A stretch of 53,265 nt of DNA, taken from Planctomycetales bacterium (lineage in GTDB: Bacteria > Planctomycetota > Planctomycetia > Pirellulales > Thermoguttaceae). The stretch's first letter is position 1; each line of letters begins with the position of its first letter. A model generated the notes under the pieces. That model did no database searches. It had not been told where the DNA came from and worked only from the letters and a program-made list of their open reading frames with translations. Below, in pieces: positions 1 to 8,560 of the stretch. The stretch is taken from positions 1 through 53,265 of the forward strand of contig SKOZ01000023.1 of the NCBI GenBank assembly GCA_007119795.1, written 5' to 3'. Both the position numbers and the translations under genes were made by a program.

Positions 1-730
1 AATCGCCGCTGTCCTCTCCGACATGGATGCCGAGATCGAGGCGCTGGAGCGCCGCCGCGACAAGACGGAGCAGATCAAGCAGGGGATGATGCAGCAGCTT
101 CTGACGGGCCGTATCCGGCTGGTGAAGCCGCAGGCGGCCTGCGCGAAGCTGGCAGCGAAGCCCAAGGCAGCAAAGGCACACAACAAACAGATCAACGAGG
201 CGGTCGTGATCTCGGTGTTGGCCAAGCGATTCGGCAGCGAGCAGTACCCGCTGGGCCGCATGCGTTACACGAAGCTATCGTATCTGCTGCACCGGTACAG
301 CGACAAGCAGGTCGAAGACTACCAGAAGAAGGCTGCCGGACCTTACAACCCCAGGACCCGGTATGGTGGGCCGGAGGAGATCGCAGTCCAAAGAGGCTAC
401 GTCCGCGAACACCAGTCGGGCGACTACCGGGGCTTCGTCGCCGCGGAGAACATCGCCCAGGCCGAGGGCTACTTCGACAAATGGTACGGCGCCGATTGCC
501 TGCGGTGGCTCGAACGGTTCCGCCGCAAGAAGAACGACGACCTGGAGCTGCTGACCACCGTCGACATGACCGTTGAGGAACTGCGAGCCGCGGGCAAGGA
601 TATCGACATGGCCAGCGTGAAGCAGTTCATCGGCAGTCATCCCGAATGGAAGGCGAAGCTGGATCGGCCGGTGTTCTCTGACGGCAGCATCGCCAGGGCC
701 ATCGAGACCTGCCGGAACCTATTCGGATAG
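1..730 (+). CDS. hsdS: Type I restriction-modification specificity subunit HsdS, C-terminal part with extra domain
   Basis: HsdS gives a type I restriction-modification complex its DNA target. The reading frame is open from the left edge, so the N-terminal target recognition domains lie outside the window. The visible part begins IAAVLSDMDAEIEALERRRD and continues to QLLTGRIRLV, which is the typical end of the second conserved coiled-coil helix of HsdS. Most HsdS proteins stop about here. This one continues for roughly 190 residues after a short K/A-rich linker, with a region containing RYTKLSYLLHRY and AAGPYNPRTRYGG. That extension is not a target recognition domain. It is loosely reminiscent of SocA/Panacea-type domains, but this is a weak inference. 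hsdM is expected upstream. An AlbA-type gene and hsdR follow on the same strand, 14 bp and 1.4 kb downstream. Confidence 0.88.
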   Translation, partial: IAAVLSDMDAEIEALERRRDKTEQIKQGMMQQLLTGRIRLVKPQAACAKLAAKPKAAKAHNKQINEAVVISVLAKRFGSEQYPLGRMRYTKLSYLLHRYSDKQVEDYQKKAAGPYNPRTRYGGPEEIAVQRGYVREHQSGDYRGFVAAENIAQAEGYFDKWYGADCLRWLERFRRKKNDDLELLTTVDMTVEELRAAGKDIDMASVKQFIGSHPEWKAKLDRPVFSDGSIARAIETCRNLFG

Positions 731-744
731 ACAGGACGGTTGGC

Positions 745-2151
745 ATGGGCGAAGACCAGAACGTGGAATGGAAAGAGTCGTGGCGCGATGAGTACCTGAA
801 ATGGGTGTGCGGTTTTGCCAACGCTCAGGGGGGCGTGCTGGAGATCGGCAAGAGCAACAAGGGGAAAGTCGTCGGGGTCAGCGATGCCGCCCGGCTGCTG
901 GCTGACCTGCCGAACAAGATGCGCGATTTGCTCGGCATCATTGCCGATGTCGACCTGGTGGAGGAAAGAGGCAAACAGTATGTCCGCATCACGGTGGAGC
1001 CGTATCCGTACCCGGTGAGTTACCGGGGCGAGTACCACGTGCGAAGCGGCAGCACGAAGCAGACGCTGAAGGGAGCGGCGCGGGATCGGTTCCTGCTCAG
1101 CCGGACGGGGAAACGGTGGGACGCGGTTCCCGTGCCCGGTGTGTCGGTGGACGACCTGGATGCCCCGGCGATGGAACGCTTTCGCGAGCGGGCCGCCAAG
1201 AGCAAACGCGTGAGTTCTGAGGCACTCGAAGAGAATGACGCCGGGCTGATCGAGAAGCTGCGGCTTGTCGAGGGGAGGTATCTCAAGCGAGCTGCCGTCC
1301 TCCTTTTTCATCCGGACCCGGAACGCTTCTTCACCGGCGCATCGATCAAGATCGGGTATTTCGCGAGCGACTCCGACCTGCGGTATCACGACGAGGTCCA
1401 GGGCGATCTTTTCACGCAGGTCAGCAGGACGGTGGAGCTTCTTCTGGCCAAGTACCTGAAGGCCGCCATCCATTACGAGAGGCTCCAGCGCGTCGAGAGT
1501 TTTCCCATGCCGGAGAGCGCATTGCGCGAGGTCGTGCTGAACGCTGTGGTCCACCGCGACTATAGCGTGGCGGCGCCCATTCAGATCCGCGTCTATGCCG
1601 ACCGGCTCCTGATCTGGAATCCGGGTGAGCTTCCGGAAAGCTGGTCGAAGGAGAAGCTCTTGGGCCCACACCCGTCGCAGCCGTACAACCCGGACGTGGC
1701 GAATGCGTTCTTCCGGGCCGGTGAAATCGAAGCCTGGGGCCGCGGGATTCAACGCGTCTTCGAGGCGTGCCGTGAAACGGGAACGCCCCCGCCGCAGATT
1801 CGAGTGGAACCTGGGGAATTCTGGTTCGAGTTCCCATTTTCGGTGGAGTATCTCGAAGAGCTTGCGGCCCTGGAAGCGGCAAGGGGCACCTCCCGGCGCG
1901 CTACCCAGAAAGCTACCCAGAAAGCTACCCAGAAAGCTACCCAGAAAGCTACCCAGAAGACCATTCCGGAACAGATCCTCGATCTGCTGCGCGAGGATCC
2001 TTCGGCGAGCCGTCGAGCCCTTGCGGAGAGGCTCGATGGCATCACCGCCGACGGCGTGAAATACCATCTCGGCAGACTCAAGAGTGCTGGTCGGATCCGC
2101 CGCATCGGCCCCGACCGCGGCGGACACTGGGAAATCCTCGGAGAATCCTGA
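745..2151 (+). CDS. AlbA/Schlafen-domain ATP-binding protein (RecG-like N-terminal family)
   Basis: The 468-residue product starts with an AlbA_2/Schlafen-like domain (about residues 5-125, containing VEWKESW and FANAQGGVLEIG). A GHKL-type ATPase-like domain follows at about 245-345 (LREVVLNAVVHRDYS, then EAWGRGIQRVFEAC). A winged-helix DNA-binding domain closes the protein at about 410-465. Proteins of this build are often labelled putative transcriptional regulators or, misleadingly, RecG. The hinge before the winged helix is five copies of ATQK encoded by a perfect 12-bp repeat. The gene lies between hsdS and hsdR, and its stop overlaps the hsdR start in TGATG, so it is translationally coupled to the restriction operon. 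A role in controlling or assisting the system is inferred from position. The family assignment is firm and the function unknown. Confidence 0.85.
   Translation: MGEDQNVEWKESWRDEYLKWVCGFANAQGGVLEIGKSNKGKVVGVSDAARLLADLPNKMRDLLGIIADVDLVEERGKQYVRITVEPYPYPVSYRGEYHVRSGSTKQTLKGAARDRFLLSRTGKRWDAVPVPGVSVDDLDAPAMERFRERAAKSKRVSSEALEENDAGLIEKLRLVEGRYLKRAAVLLFHPDPERFFTGASIKIGYFASDSDLRYHDEVQGDLFTQVSRTVELLLAKYLKAAIHYERLQRVESFPMPESALREVVLNAVVHRDYSVAAPIQIRVYADRLLIWNPGELPESWSKEKLLGPHPSQPYNPDVANAFFRAGEIEAWGRGIQRVFEACRETGTPPPQIRVEPGEFWFEFPFSVEYLEELAALEAARGTSRRATQKATQKATQKATQKATQKTIPEQILDLLREDPSASRRALAERLDGITADGVKYHLGRLKSAGRIRRIGPDRGGHWEILGES
1900..1959 (+). repeat. 12-bp tandem repeat, five units, in frame (ATQK)
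   Basis: Five consecutive copies of GCTACCCAGAAA run from 1900 to 1959. Only the last base of the last unit differs. They encode ATQK five times, starting at codon 386 of the AlbA-type gene, exactly in the linker before the winged helix. Such identical units can gain or lose copies by slippage without breaking the frame, so linker length probably varies between strains. Confidence 0.97.
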
Positions 2152-5100
2152 TGCGCAAAGTCGGCGAGAAGGAAGCCAAGACGCAGAAGCGCGTGGTCGA
2201 GTTCTTCCTCAACACGCTGGGGTACAGCTACCTGGGCTATTGGAAGGATCGTGACGGGAACACCAACGTCGAAGAGCGGCTGCTTGCCGATTGGCTGAAG
2301 CGGCAGGGCCACGACGACAAAATCACAAGAAAGGTGCTGCGCGCTCTGGGGAAGGCGCGCGCCCTGAGCGGCAGCAAGACCCTGTACGACGCCAACCGTG
2401 AGGTGTACGGCCTGCTTCGGTACGGGGTGAAGGTGCGGCCCAACGTGGGCGAGCAGAATATCACCGTCTGGCTGATCGACTGGAAGTCGCCGGAGAAGAA
2501 CGACTTCGCCGTCGCCGAGGAGGTGACCGTCGCGGGCGAGCACACCAAGCGGCCGGACGTGGTGCTATACGTCAACGGCATTGCCCTGGGTGTGCTGGAA
2601 CTGAAACGATCCATCGTCTCCGTGACCGAGGGCATCCGCCAGAACCTCGATAGCCAGAAGAAGGAGTTCATTCGGCCGTTCTACGCCACGGTGCAGTTCG
2701 TGATGGCGGGCAACGATACCGAGGGGCTGCGGTACGGTGTGATCGAGACGCCGGAGAAGTACTACCTTCAATGGCAGGAGCAGGCGGCCGAATGGACGCC
2801 GAAGTCGCCCGGCGACACGAAGTACCTCGCTCCGTGGGATGGCGGCAGTATCACCAAGCTGGACTGCCAGCTCGGCTGGGTGTGCCGCAAGGATCGCCTG
2901 CTGGAGATCGTGCACGACTTCATGGTTTTCGATGCCGGCACGAAGAAGGCCTGCCGCCACAACCAGTACTTCGGAGTCCGCGCCGCCCAGGACCGCGTGA
3001 AACGGCGCGAGGGCGGGATCGTCTGGCACACCCAGGGCAGCGGCAAGAGCCTCACCATGGTCTGGCTGGCGAAGTGGATTCGCGAGCACGTGAAGGGTGC
3101 GCGGGTTCTGCTGATTACCGATCGGACGGAACTGGACGAACAGATCGAGAAGGTCTTTCGTGGCGTTAGCGAGGACATTTACCGCACCCAGAGCGGCGCC
3201 GACCTCGTACGGGTGCTCAATGCCAATGCGGAGTGGCTGATCTGCTCACTGATCCACAAGTTCGGGGCAGGCGAGGAACTGAGCGATCAGGACATCGACG
3301 CTTACATCGAGGACATCAAGAAGAGCCTGCCCAAGGGCTTTCACGCCAAGGGCGAGGTTTTCGTCTTCGTGGACGAGTGCCACCGCACGCAGTCCGGGAA
3401 ACTCCACGAAGCCATGAAGGCACTGCTGCCCGGCGCCATGCTGATCGGCTTCACCGGCACGCCCCTCTTGAAGAAGGACAAGCGGAAGAGCATCGAGGTC
3501 TTCGGGCCGTACATGCACACGTACAAGTACGACGAAGCGGTGCGCGACGGCGTGGTGCTCGATTTGCGATACGAGGCCCGCGACATCGACCAGAACATCA
3601 CGTCGCAGATGAAGATCGATCAATGGTTCGAGATCAAGACGCGAGGGCTGTCGGATCTGGCCAGGGCGCAGCTCAAGCAGCGCTGGGGCACGATGCAGAA
3701 GGTGCTCAGTTCGCAGGATCGCCTGGGGAAGATCGTTGCGGACGTCCTGCTCGATATGGAAACGCGCGATCGGCTCCAGAGCGGCTACGGCAATGCGCTG
3801 CTCGTTTCCGGAAGCATCTACTCAGCCTGCCGGTTCTTCGAGATGTTCCAGAAGACCGATCTGGCCGGCAAGTGCGCGATCGTCACATCGTACAAACCCC
3901 ATCTCGGAGACATCAAGGGCGAGGAGGCGGGCGAAGGGTTGACCGAGAAGCTGCGGCAGTACCACATCTATCGAAAGATGCTCGCGGCGCATTTCGACGA
4001 GCCGGAAGAGTCGGCCATGTACAAGGTCGAACAGTTCGAGCAGGAAGTGAAGAAGCGGTTCATCGAAGAGCCCGGGCAGATGAAGCTGTTGATCGTGGTG
4101 GACAAGCTCTTGACGGGATTCGACGCTCCCCCGGCGACATACCTCTATATCGACAAGCAGATGCGCGACCACGGGCTGTTCCAGGCGATCTGCCGCGTGA
4201 ACCGTCTCGACGGCGAGGACAAGGAATACGGCTACATCATCGACTACAAGGATCTGTTCAAGTCGCTGGAGAAGTCGATCAAGGACTACACGGGCGAGGC
4301 GTTCGAAGGCTACGACGCTGACGACGTTGCAGGGCTGCTGCAGGACCGATTGGAAAAGGGGCGCGAGCGGCTGGAGGGACTCCGCGAGGCGGTGAAGGCC
4401 CTGTGCGAGCCGGTCGAGCCGCCGCAGGACACGGCCGCCTACGTCCGCTTCTTCTGTGCGGCCGAGAGCGGCAATGCCGATCAGTTGAAGGACAACGAGC
4501 CCAAGCGGGTGGCCCTTTACAAGTTGGTGGCCGCTCTGGTGCGGGCGTACGCGAATTTGGCGAACGAGATGGCAGAGGCCGGATATTCGCGTGAGGAGGC
4601 ATCGGCCGTGAAGGCGGAGGTGGGGCATTACGAGAAAGTCCGCGAGGAGGTGAAGCTCGCCAGCGGGGACTATATCGACATGAAGGTCTACGAGCCCGCG
4701 ATGCGGCATCTGCTCGATACGTACATTCGAGCGGAGGAGAGTGGAAAGGTGTCGGCATTCGACGATATGACGCTGGTGCAGTTGATCGTTGAACGTGGAG
4801 AAGAAGCGGTCGAATCGGCTCCTTCCGGCCTGAGAAGCAATCCCGAGGCCATGGCCGAAACCATCGAGAACAACGTCCGGCGACTGATCATCGACGAGAT
4901 GGCCGTCAACCCGAAGTACTACGAAACGATGTCGCAGTTGCTCGACGCGCTGATCCTTCAGCGCAAGCAGGAGGCGCTGAACTACCGGGTCTACCTGGCG
5001 AAGATCGTCGATCTGACCAAGAGGGTCAGCAAGCCCGAGAGCCAATCCTCGTACCCGGCCGCAATCAACAGTCCCGCGCGCCGCGCGCTTTTCGACAACC

Positions 5101-5285
5101 TCGGGCAGGACGAGGCCCTGGCGGTGGCGGTGGACACGGCCATTCGGGAAGTGAAGAAGGACGACTGGCGCGGAATGCGGGCGAAGAGGATCGAGGTGCG
5201 GAATGCGATCAAGTCGGTTCTCGGGGAGGACGATGGCCTGGTCGACGCCATCTACAAGATTGCAGAGAGCCAACGTGACTACTGA
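2151..5285 (+). CDS. hsdR: Type I restriction enzyme R subunit HsdR (ATP-dependent translocase/endonuclease)
   Basis: HsdR is the motor and nuclease subunit of a type I restriction complex. The 1044-residue protein has the usual length and order. An N-terminal PD-(D/E)xK nuclease domain shows D136 in RPDVVLYVNG and the E150-x-K152 pair in GVLELKRS. The SF2 helicase motor shows Walker A QGSGKS (K299) and Walker B VFVDECHR (D408-E-C-H). Further motifs include GFTGTPLL, LLTGFDAP and QAICRVNR. A helical C-terminal region, used in this family to bind the methylase core, fills the last 250 residues. The start ATG overlaps the stop of the upstream gene by one base. All key residues are intact, so the subunit should be active if the missing hsdM and the rest of hsdS are also intact. 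Confidence 0.96.
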   Translation: MRKVGEKEAKTQKRVVEFFLNTLGYSYLGYWKDRDGNTNVEERLLADWLKRQGHDDKITRKVLRALGKARALSGSKTLYDANREVYGLLRYGVKVRPNVGEQNITVWLIDWKSPEKNDFAVAEEVTVAGEHTKRPDVVLYVNGIALGVLELKRSIVSVTEGIRQNLDSQKKEFIRPFYATVQFVMAGNDTEGLRYGVIETPEKYYLQWQEQAAEWTPKSPGDTKYLAPWDGGSITKLDCQLGWVCRKDRLLEIVHDFMVFDAGTKKACRHNQYFGVRAAQDRVKRREGGIVWHTQGSGKSLTMVWLAKWIREHVKGARVLLITDRTELDEQIEKVFRGVSEDIYRTQSGADLVRVLNANAEWLICSLIHKFGAGEELSDQDIDAYIEDIKKSLPKGFHAKGEVFVFVDECHRTQSGKLHEAMKALLPGAMLIGFTGTPLLKKDKRKSIEVFGPYMHTYKYDEAVRDGVVLDLRYEARDIDQNITSQMKIDQWFEIKTRGLSDLARAQLKQRWGTMQKVLSSQDRLGKIVADVLLDMETRDRLQSGYGNALLVSGSIYSACRFFEMFQKTDLAGKCAIVTSYKPHLGDIKGEEAGEGLTEKLRQYHIYRKMLAAHFDEPEESAMYKVEQFEQEVKKRFIEEPGQMKLLIVVDKLLTGFDAPPATYLYIDKQMRDHGLFQAICRVNRLDGEDKEYGYIIDYKDLFKSLEKSIKDYTGEAFEGYDADDVAGLLQDRLEKGRERLEGLREAVKALCEPVEPPQDTAAYVRFFCAAESGNADQLKDNEPKRVALYKLVAALVRAYANLANEMAEAGYSREEASAVKAEVGHYEKVREEVKLASGDYIDMKVYEPAMRHLLDTYIRAEESGKVSAFDDMTLVQLIVERGEEAVESAPSGLRSNPEAMAETIENNVRRLIIDEMAVNPKYYETMSQLLDALILQRKQEALNYRVYLAKIVDLTKRVSKPESQSSYPAAINSPARRALFDNLGQDEALAVAVDTAIREVKKDDWRGMRAKRIEVRNAIKSVLGEDDGLVDAIYKIAESQRDY

Positions 5286-6003
5286 GCGGCACACCATTCA
5301 GGTTCGTGGCATAGCGGTGGAGGTGGTCCGCAAGGACATCAAGAACCTCCACGTGGGTGTCTACCCGCCGAAAGGCCGGGTTCGCGTTGCCGCGCCACTG
5401 CGCCTCGACAACGAGGCGGTCCGGCTGGCCGTGATTTCTCGCCTGGGATGGATCCGCCGGCAGCAGGAGGGATTTGAAGGGCAGGACCGGCAATCGCAAC
5501 GTGAGATGGTGACTGGCGAAAGCCACTACTTTCAGGGGCGGCGCTATCGCCTCAATGTGATCGAACACGAGGGTTTACCGTGCGTTGAACTGCCGAATAG
5601 CCGGACCATGGAGCTGCGCGTTCGTCCCGGCACGAGTCGCGCTGCCAGGGAGGCTCTGCTGCTGCAATGGTATCGGCGGCGCTTGCGCGAACCACTGCCG
5701 GGACTCTTGGCGAAGTGGGAGCCCCAGGTGGGTGTCGAGGTTGCCGAGTTGCGAATCAAGAGGATGAAGACCCGCTGGGGGACCTGCAACATCGAGGCCC
5801 GACGGATTTGGCTGAATCTCGAGCTGGCAAAGAAACCGCTTGGTTGCCTGGAGTTCATCCTCGTGCATGAAATGGTTCATCTGTTGGAGCGGCACCATAA
5901 TGAGCGTTTTCGGGATTACATGGACCAGTTCATGCCTCAGTGGCGGCTTCACCGTGAAGAGCTAAACCGGGCGCCACTGGCTCATGAGGCTTGGAGTTAC
6001 TGA
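5275..6003 (+). CDS. YgjP/WLM-type zinc metallopeptidase domain protein
   Basis: The 242-residue product belongs to the YgjP-like (DUF45/SprT-like) metallopeptidase family. The conserved block is KTRWGTCN, followed by LVHEMVHLLERHHNERF, which holds the zinc motif H198-E-x-x-H202. The open frame extends upstream to an ATG at 5203, but that would overlap hsdR by over 80 bases. A GTG at 5275 preceded by GAGAG fits better and gives the natural N-terminus TTERHTIQVRG. It overlaps the hsdR stop by 11 bases, so the gene is part of the restriction operon. Genes of this family often follow hsdR, and their job there is not established. The substrate is unknown. The family call is secure and the start is probable. 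Confidence 0.88.
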   Translation: MTTERHTIQVRGIAVEVVRKDIKNLHVGVYPPKGRVRVAAPLRLDNEAVRLAVISRLGWIRRQQEGFEGQDRQSQREMVTGESHYFQGRRYRLNVIEHEGLPCVELPNSRTMELRVRPGTSRAAREALLLQWYRRRLREPLPGLLAKWEPQVGVEVAELRIKRMKTRWGTCNIEARRIWLNLELAKKPLGCLEFILVHEMVHLLERHHNERFRDYMDQFMPQWRLHREELNRAPLAHEAWSY

Positions 6004-6110
6004 TAGACATGAGCAGGAAGGCAGCCTCATCGACGTGGAGGGGTTCGGGGAGGAAATGGCAAGTCTTGCCAATTCCTTCGAGAGTTGCTGCTATTGGATA
6101 GACGATTTGC

Positions 6111-6512
6111 TTGACAGGAAGATCGAGGCGGCCCAAAAAGGAGCGGGCGGCAGAGCAGGAAATGCGTGAATTCTACGGCTGGAATTGCCTCGACAAGTCC
6201 GGCGGCAGGCCGCGGATATGCGTTATTCGACGTCGTGACGGTTCGGTCTTCAAGCTGCTGTACGCGGTATTGAGTACCCGCCATGAACCAAAGTGGAATA
6301 GTGCCCTGCGGGACGATCCGATTGTCGCAGAGGTCCGCCGGATACGGGAGGCGCTTTCCGCAGAATTCGACTTCGACCCGAAGGCAATCTTCGAGGACCT
6401 GCGAAAACGGCAGGCCGCTCTCGGCGAGAAATTGGTGCGCCAGCGTGTTCCTCCCAAAGCCGAACCAGCGGATGCACCCGACCGGCGTGGGCCAGGCGAA
6501 CACGAGTCTTGA
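6111..6512 (+). CDS. Small conserved-looking protein of unknown function
   Basis: I do not recognise a named family. The soluble product is 133 residues if it starts at TTG 6111, or 116 if it starts at ATG 6162. Its core reads EFYGWNCLDKSGGRPRICV, then LLYAVLSTRHEPKWN, then a helical C-terminal half with IREALSAEFDFDPKAIFEDL. It shows no signal peptide or membrane segment. It is on the same strand as the restriction genes, 107 bp after the metallopeptidase. The last 15 or so codons read through a sequence (AACCAGCGGATGCACCCGAC) resembling one end of an integron attC site, so the true C-terminus may be unusual. Normal amino acid composition supports a real gene. Confidence 0.55.
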   Translation: MTGRSRRPKKERAAEQEMREFYGWNCLDKSGGRPRICVIRRRDGSVFKLLYAVLSTRHEPKWNSALRDDPIVAEVRRIREALSAEFDFDPKAIFEDLRKRQAALGEKLVRQRVPPKAEPADAPDRRGPGEHES

Positions 6513-6522
6513 ATTCTCGAGA

Positions 6523-8241
6523 TCACCTGGTCGCGGCCCGAGGTGCTCGGTCGGCGGCCTTTCCGGGTACGCGGGGGTCGTGGACGCCGATCCAGGTGCC
6601 GTCGGGAGCGCGGCCGATGGCTTGGGTGACGCCGCCGCTGGCGTGCTCGGTCACCTCGTGCCCCAGCTCGATCAGGCGGTCGCGAATGGCGGCGTCGAAG
6701 CCGCGCTCGAGCGCGATGCGGTCCGGCTGCCACTGGTGGTGCAGCCGTGGGGCGGCCACGGCGGCGGCGAGGTCGATCTGGAGGTCGACGTGGCGGAGGA
6801 TGGTGAGCGCAACCTGGCTGATGATCCGCGGGCCGCCGGCGGCGCCCAGGGTGAGGATGGGCCGGCCGTCACGGAGCACGACCGTGGGACTCATGCTCGA
6901 TAGCGGGCGCTTGCCCGGGGCGATGGCGTTGGCCTCGGCGCCGAGGAGCCCGAAGACGTTCGGTTCGCCGGGGGCGGTGGAGAAGTCGTCCATCTCGTTG
7001 TTCAGCAGCACGCCCGTGCCGGGCACGATCACCTTGGCGCCGAAGCCGGTGTTGATCGTGGCCGTCAGCGCGACCCAGTTCCCCTCGTCGTCGGCAGCGG
7101 CGACGTGCGTGGTATGGCGGCCGAAGTGCTCGTCGTCCGCCCCGGGCGGCTGGCCGTGGCCGTCGACGGCCAGCACCGCATCGAGGCGGATGCGCCCGGC
7201 TAGCTCGGCCGCGTACTCCCTATCGATCAGCCCCCGCGGCACCGGGACGAAATCGGGATCGCCCAGCCAGTGGGCGCGGTCGGCGAAGGCCAGCTTCATC
7301 GCCTCGGCCACGACGTGGTAGAAGAGCGCCGGGTCGCGGGCGTGGAGCGCCGCTAAATCGAAATGCTCGAGGATATTGAGGATCTGCACGAGGTGGACGC
7401 CGCCGGAGCTAGGCGGCCCCATGCTCACCACCTCGAGCCCGCGATAGCTGCCCACGACCGGAGCGCGGCGGCGGGGGCGGTAGGCGGCGAAATCCTCTGC
7501 CGTGAGGATGCCCCCATTCTCCGCCATCCACCGCCCAATGGCCGCTGCCGGCGGACCGCGATAGAACCAGTCGATCCCCTCCTCGGCCACGCCGCGGTAG
7601 GTTCGCGCCAGGTCGGGCTGCCGGAGCAGGTCGTCGGCGGCCAGCGGCTCCCCCTCGGGGAGGAGCAGGGCGCGGCAGCCGGGGTCGCGGGCCAGCGCTT
7701 CCCGGGCCGATACGATCCGCCGGGCATAATGCTCGCCGATCACCACGCCCCGCTCGGCCAACTCGGCCGCGGGCAGCAGGAGGTCGCCGAGCGGCAGGCG
7801 GCCGAAGCGACGCAGGGCGTCGTCGTAGGCGGCCAGGGCGCCGGGGACGGCCACGGCCAGCGGGCCGGAGCGGCTCAGCTCCGGCTGCACGGCGCCGTCG
7901 CGGAGGTACATGTCGCGATGCGCTGCGGCGGGGGCGGTCTCGCGGCCGTCGATGGTCGCCAGGCTGCCGTCGGCCAGGCGGATCACCAGGAAGCATCCGC
8001 CGCCGATGCCCGAGTTGAAGCCGTCGACCACACCCAGCGTGAGCGCAGCGGCCACCGCGGCATCGACCGCGTTGCCCCCCGCGGCCAGCGCCTGCAAACC
8101 GGCCTCGGTGGCCAGCGGATGCACCGTCGCCACGCAGCCGCCGCCGGCCGCCGCCCGCACCGGCTGCGGTACGGCTGCGGCAAGAGCCAAGGCACTCGTC
8201 AGGCAGAGTATCGTCAGCGGGGGAGGGGTCAACAAGGTCAT
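6523..8241 (-). CDS. ggt: Gamma-glutamyltranspeptidase (glutathione hydrolase), secreted
   Basis: GGT cleaves the gamma-glutamyl bond of glutathione and related peptides outside the cytoplasm. It matures by autocleavage before a catalytic threonine. The 572-residue precursor has a signal peptide (about 30 residues, ending near PVRAAAGGG). The large-subunit motif GGNAVDAAVAAALTLGVV follows, and then the cleavage-site motif GRHTTHVAAAD, where T377 is the predicted nucleophile and new N-terminus. Later motifs include NNEMDDF, the substrate-binding PLSSMSPT and GAAGGPRI. The ATG is preceded by AAGGAGG at good spacing. The gene stands alone and points toward the small unknown gene at 6111-6512. 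All residues expected for activity are visible. Confidence 0.96.
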   Translation of the reverse strand: MTLLTPPPLTILCLTSALALAAAVPQPVRAAAGGGCVATVHPLATEAGLQALAAGGNAVDAAVAAALTLGVVDGFNSGIGGGCFLVIRLADGSLATIDGRETAPAAAHRDMYLRDGAVQPELSRSGPLAVAVPGALAAYDDALRRFGRLPLGDLLLPAAELAERGVVIGEHYARRIVSAREALARDPGCRALLLPEGEPLAADDLLRQPDLARTYRGVAEEGIDWFYRGPPAAAIGRWMAENGGILTAEDFAAYRPRRRAPVVGSYRGLEVVSMGPPSSGGVHLVQILNILEHFDLAALHARDPALFYHVVAEAMKLAFADRAHWLGDPDFVPVPRGLIDREYAAELAGRIRLDAVLAVDGHGQPPGADDEHFGRHTTHVAAADDEGNWVALTATINTGFGAKVIVPGTGVLLNNEMDDFSTAPGEPNVFGLLGAEANAIAPGKRPLSSMSPTVVLRDGRPILTLGAAGGPRIISQVALTILRHVDLQIDLAAAVAAPRLHHQWQPDRIALERGFDAAIRDRLIELGHEVTEHASGGVTQAIGRAPDGTWIGVHDPRVPGKAADRAPRAATR

Positions 8242-8560
8242 CGGTGCCTCCTTCTCGGAAGCGGGTTACTCACTGGGTCATTCACGGCCACCCCAATCGG
8301 CAGAATAACCCGCTCGCTCCGGCGTGTCGAGGATGAACGGTCGGCCCTCGACGGCATGGAAGAAGCTGCCCAGTACGGCCAAGCTCGGCGTGCCCCGCTT
8401 CAGCGGCTCCACCGGCCGCCTGAAGGCGACCTTGACGAGCGGTTCGGATGGCGCGGAGGTTTGTTTACCCCGAACCTATGGCCGGTTACCCTGGTATTGC
8501 TGGGGCACCCGCCCTTGCCGCAGGTTCCGCAGGGGCCTTTCCGGTCTGGAGGAAAGCGCC
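8242..8560. other. Intergenic region between divergent ggt and GH5 genes, with a possible gene remnant
   Basis: These 319 bp should hold the promoters of both flanking genes. I see no convincing -35/-10 pair. On the minus strand, 8278-8463 is an open frame of 61 codons without a plausible ATG. It has strong G/C preference at third positions and a natural-looking peptide (PLVKVAFRRPVEPL, GSFFHAVEGRPFILD), bounded by a TAA upstream. This may be the tail of a decayed gene. The evidence is composition and appearance only. Confidence 0.35.
8548..8553 (+). promoter_or_regulatory. Ribosome binding site GGAGGA deciding a TTG start
   Basis: GGAGGA lies seven bases before TTG 8561. The frame is open further upstream to an ATG at 8324, but only this position gives a ribosome site and a signal peptide starting at residue 1. 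Confidence 0.75.

Noticed and set aside
1900..1959. The 12-bp repeats as a CRISPR array.
   Set aside because: The units are contiguous without spacers and in frame inside a gene. No CRISPR array or cas gene was seen anywhere in the window.
6058..6070. Inverted repeat GGCAAG/CTTGCC as a regulator site or terminator.
   Set aside because: It is only six base pairs with a one-base loop and no supporting context.
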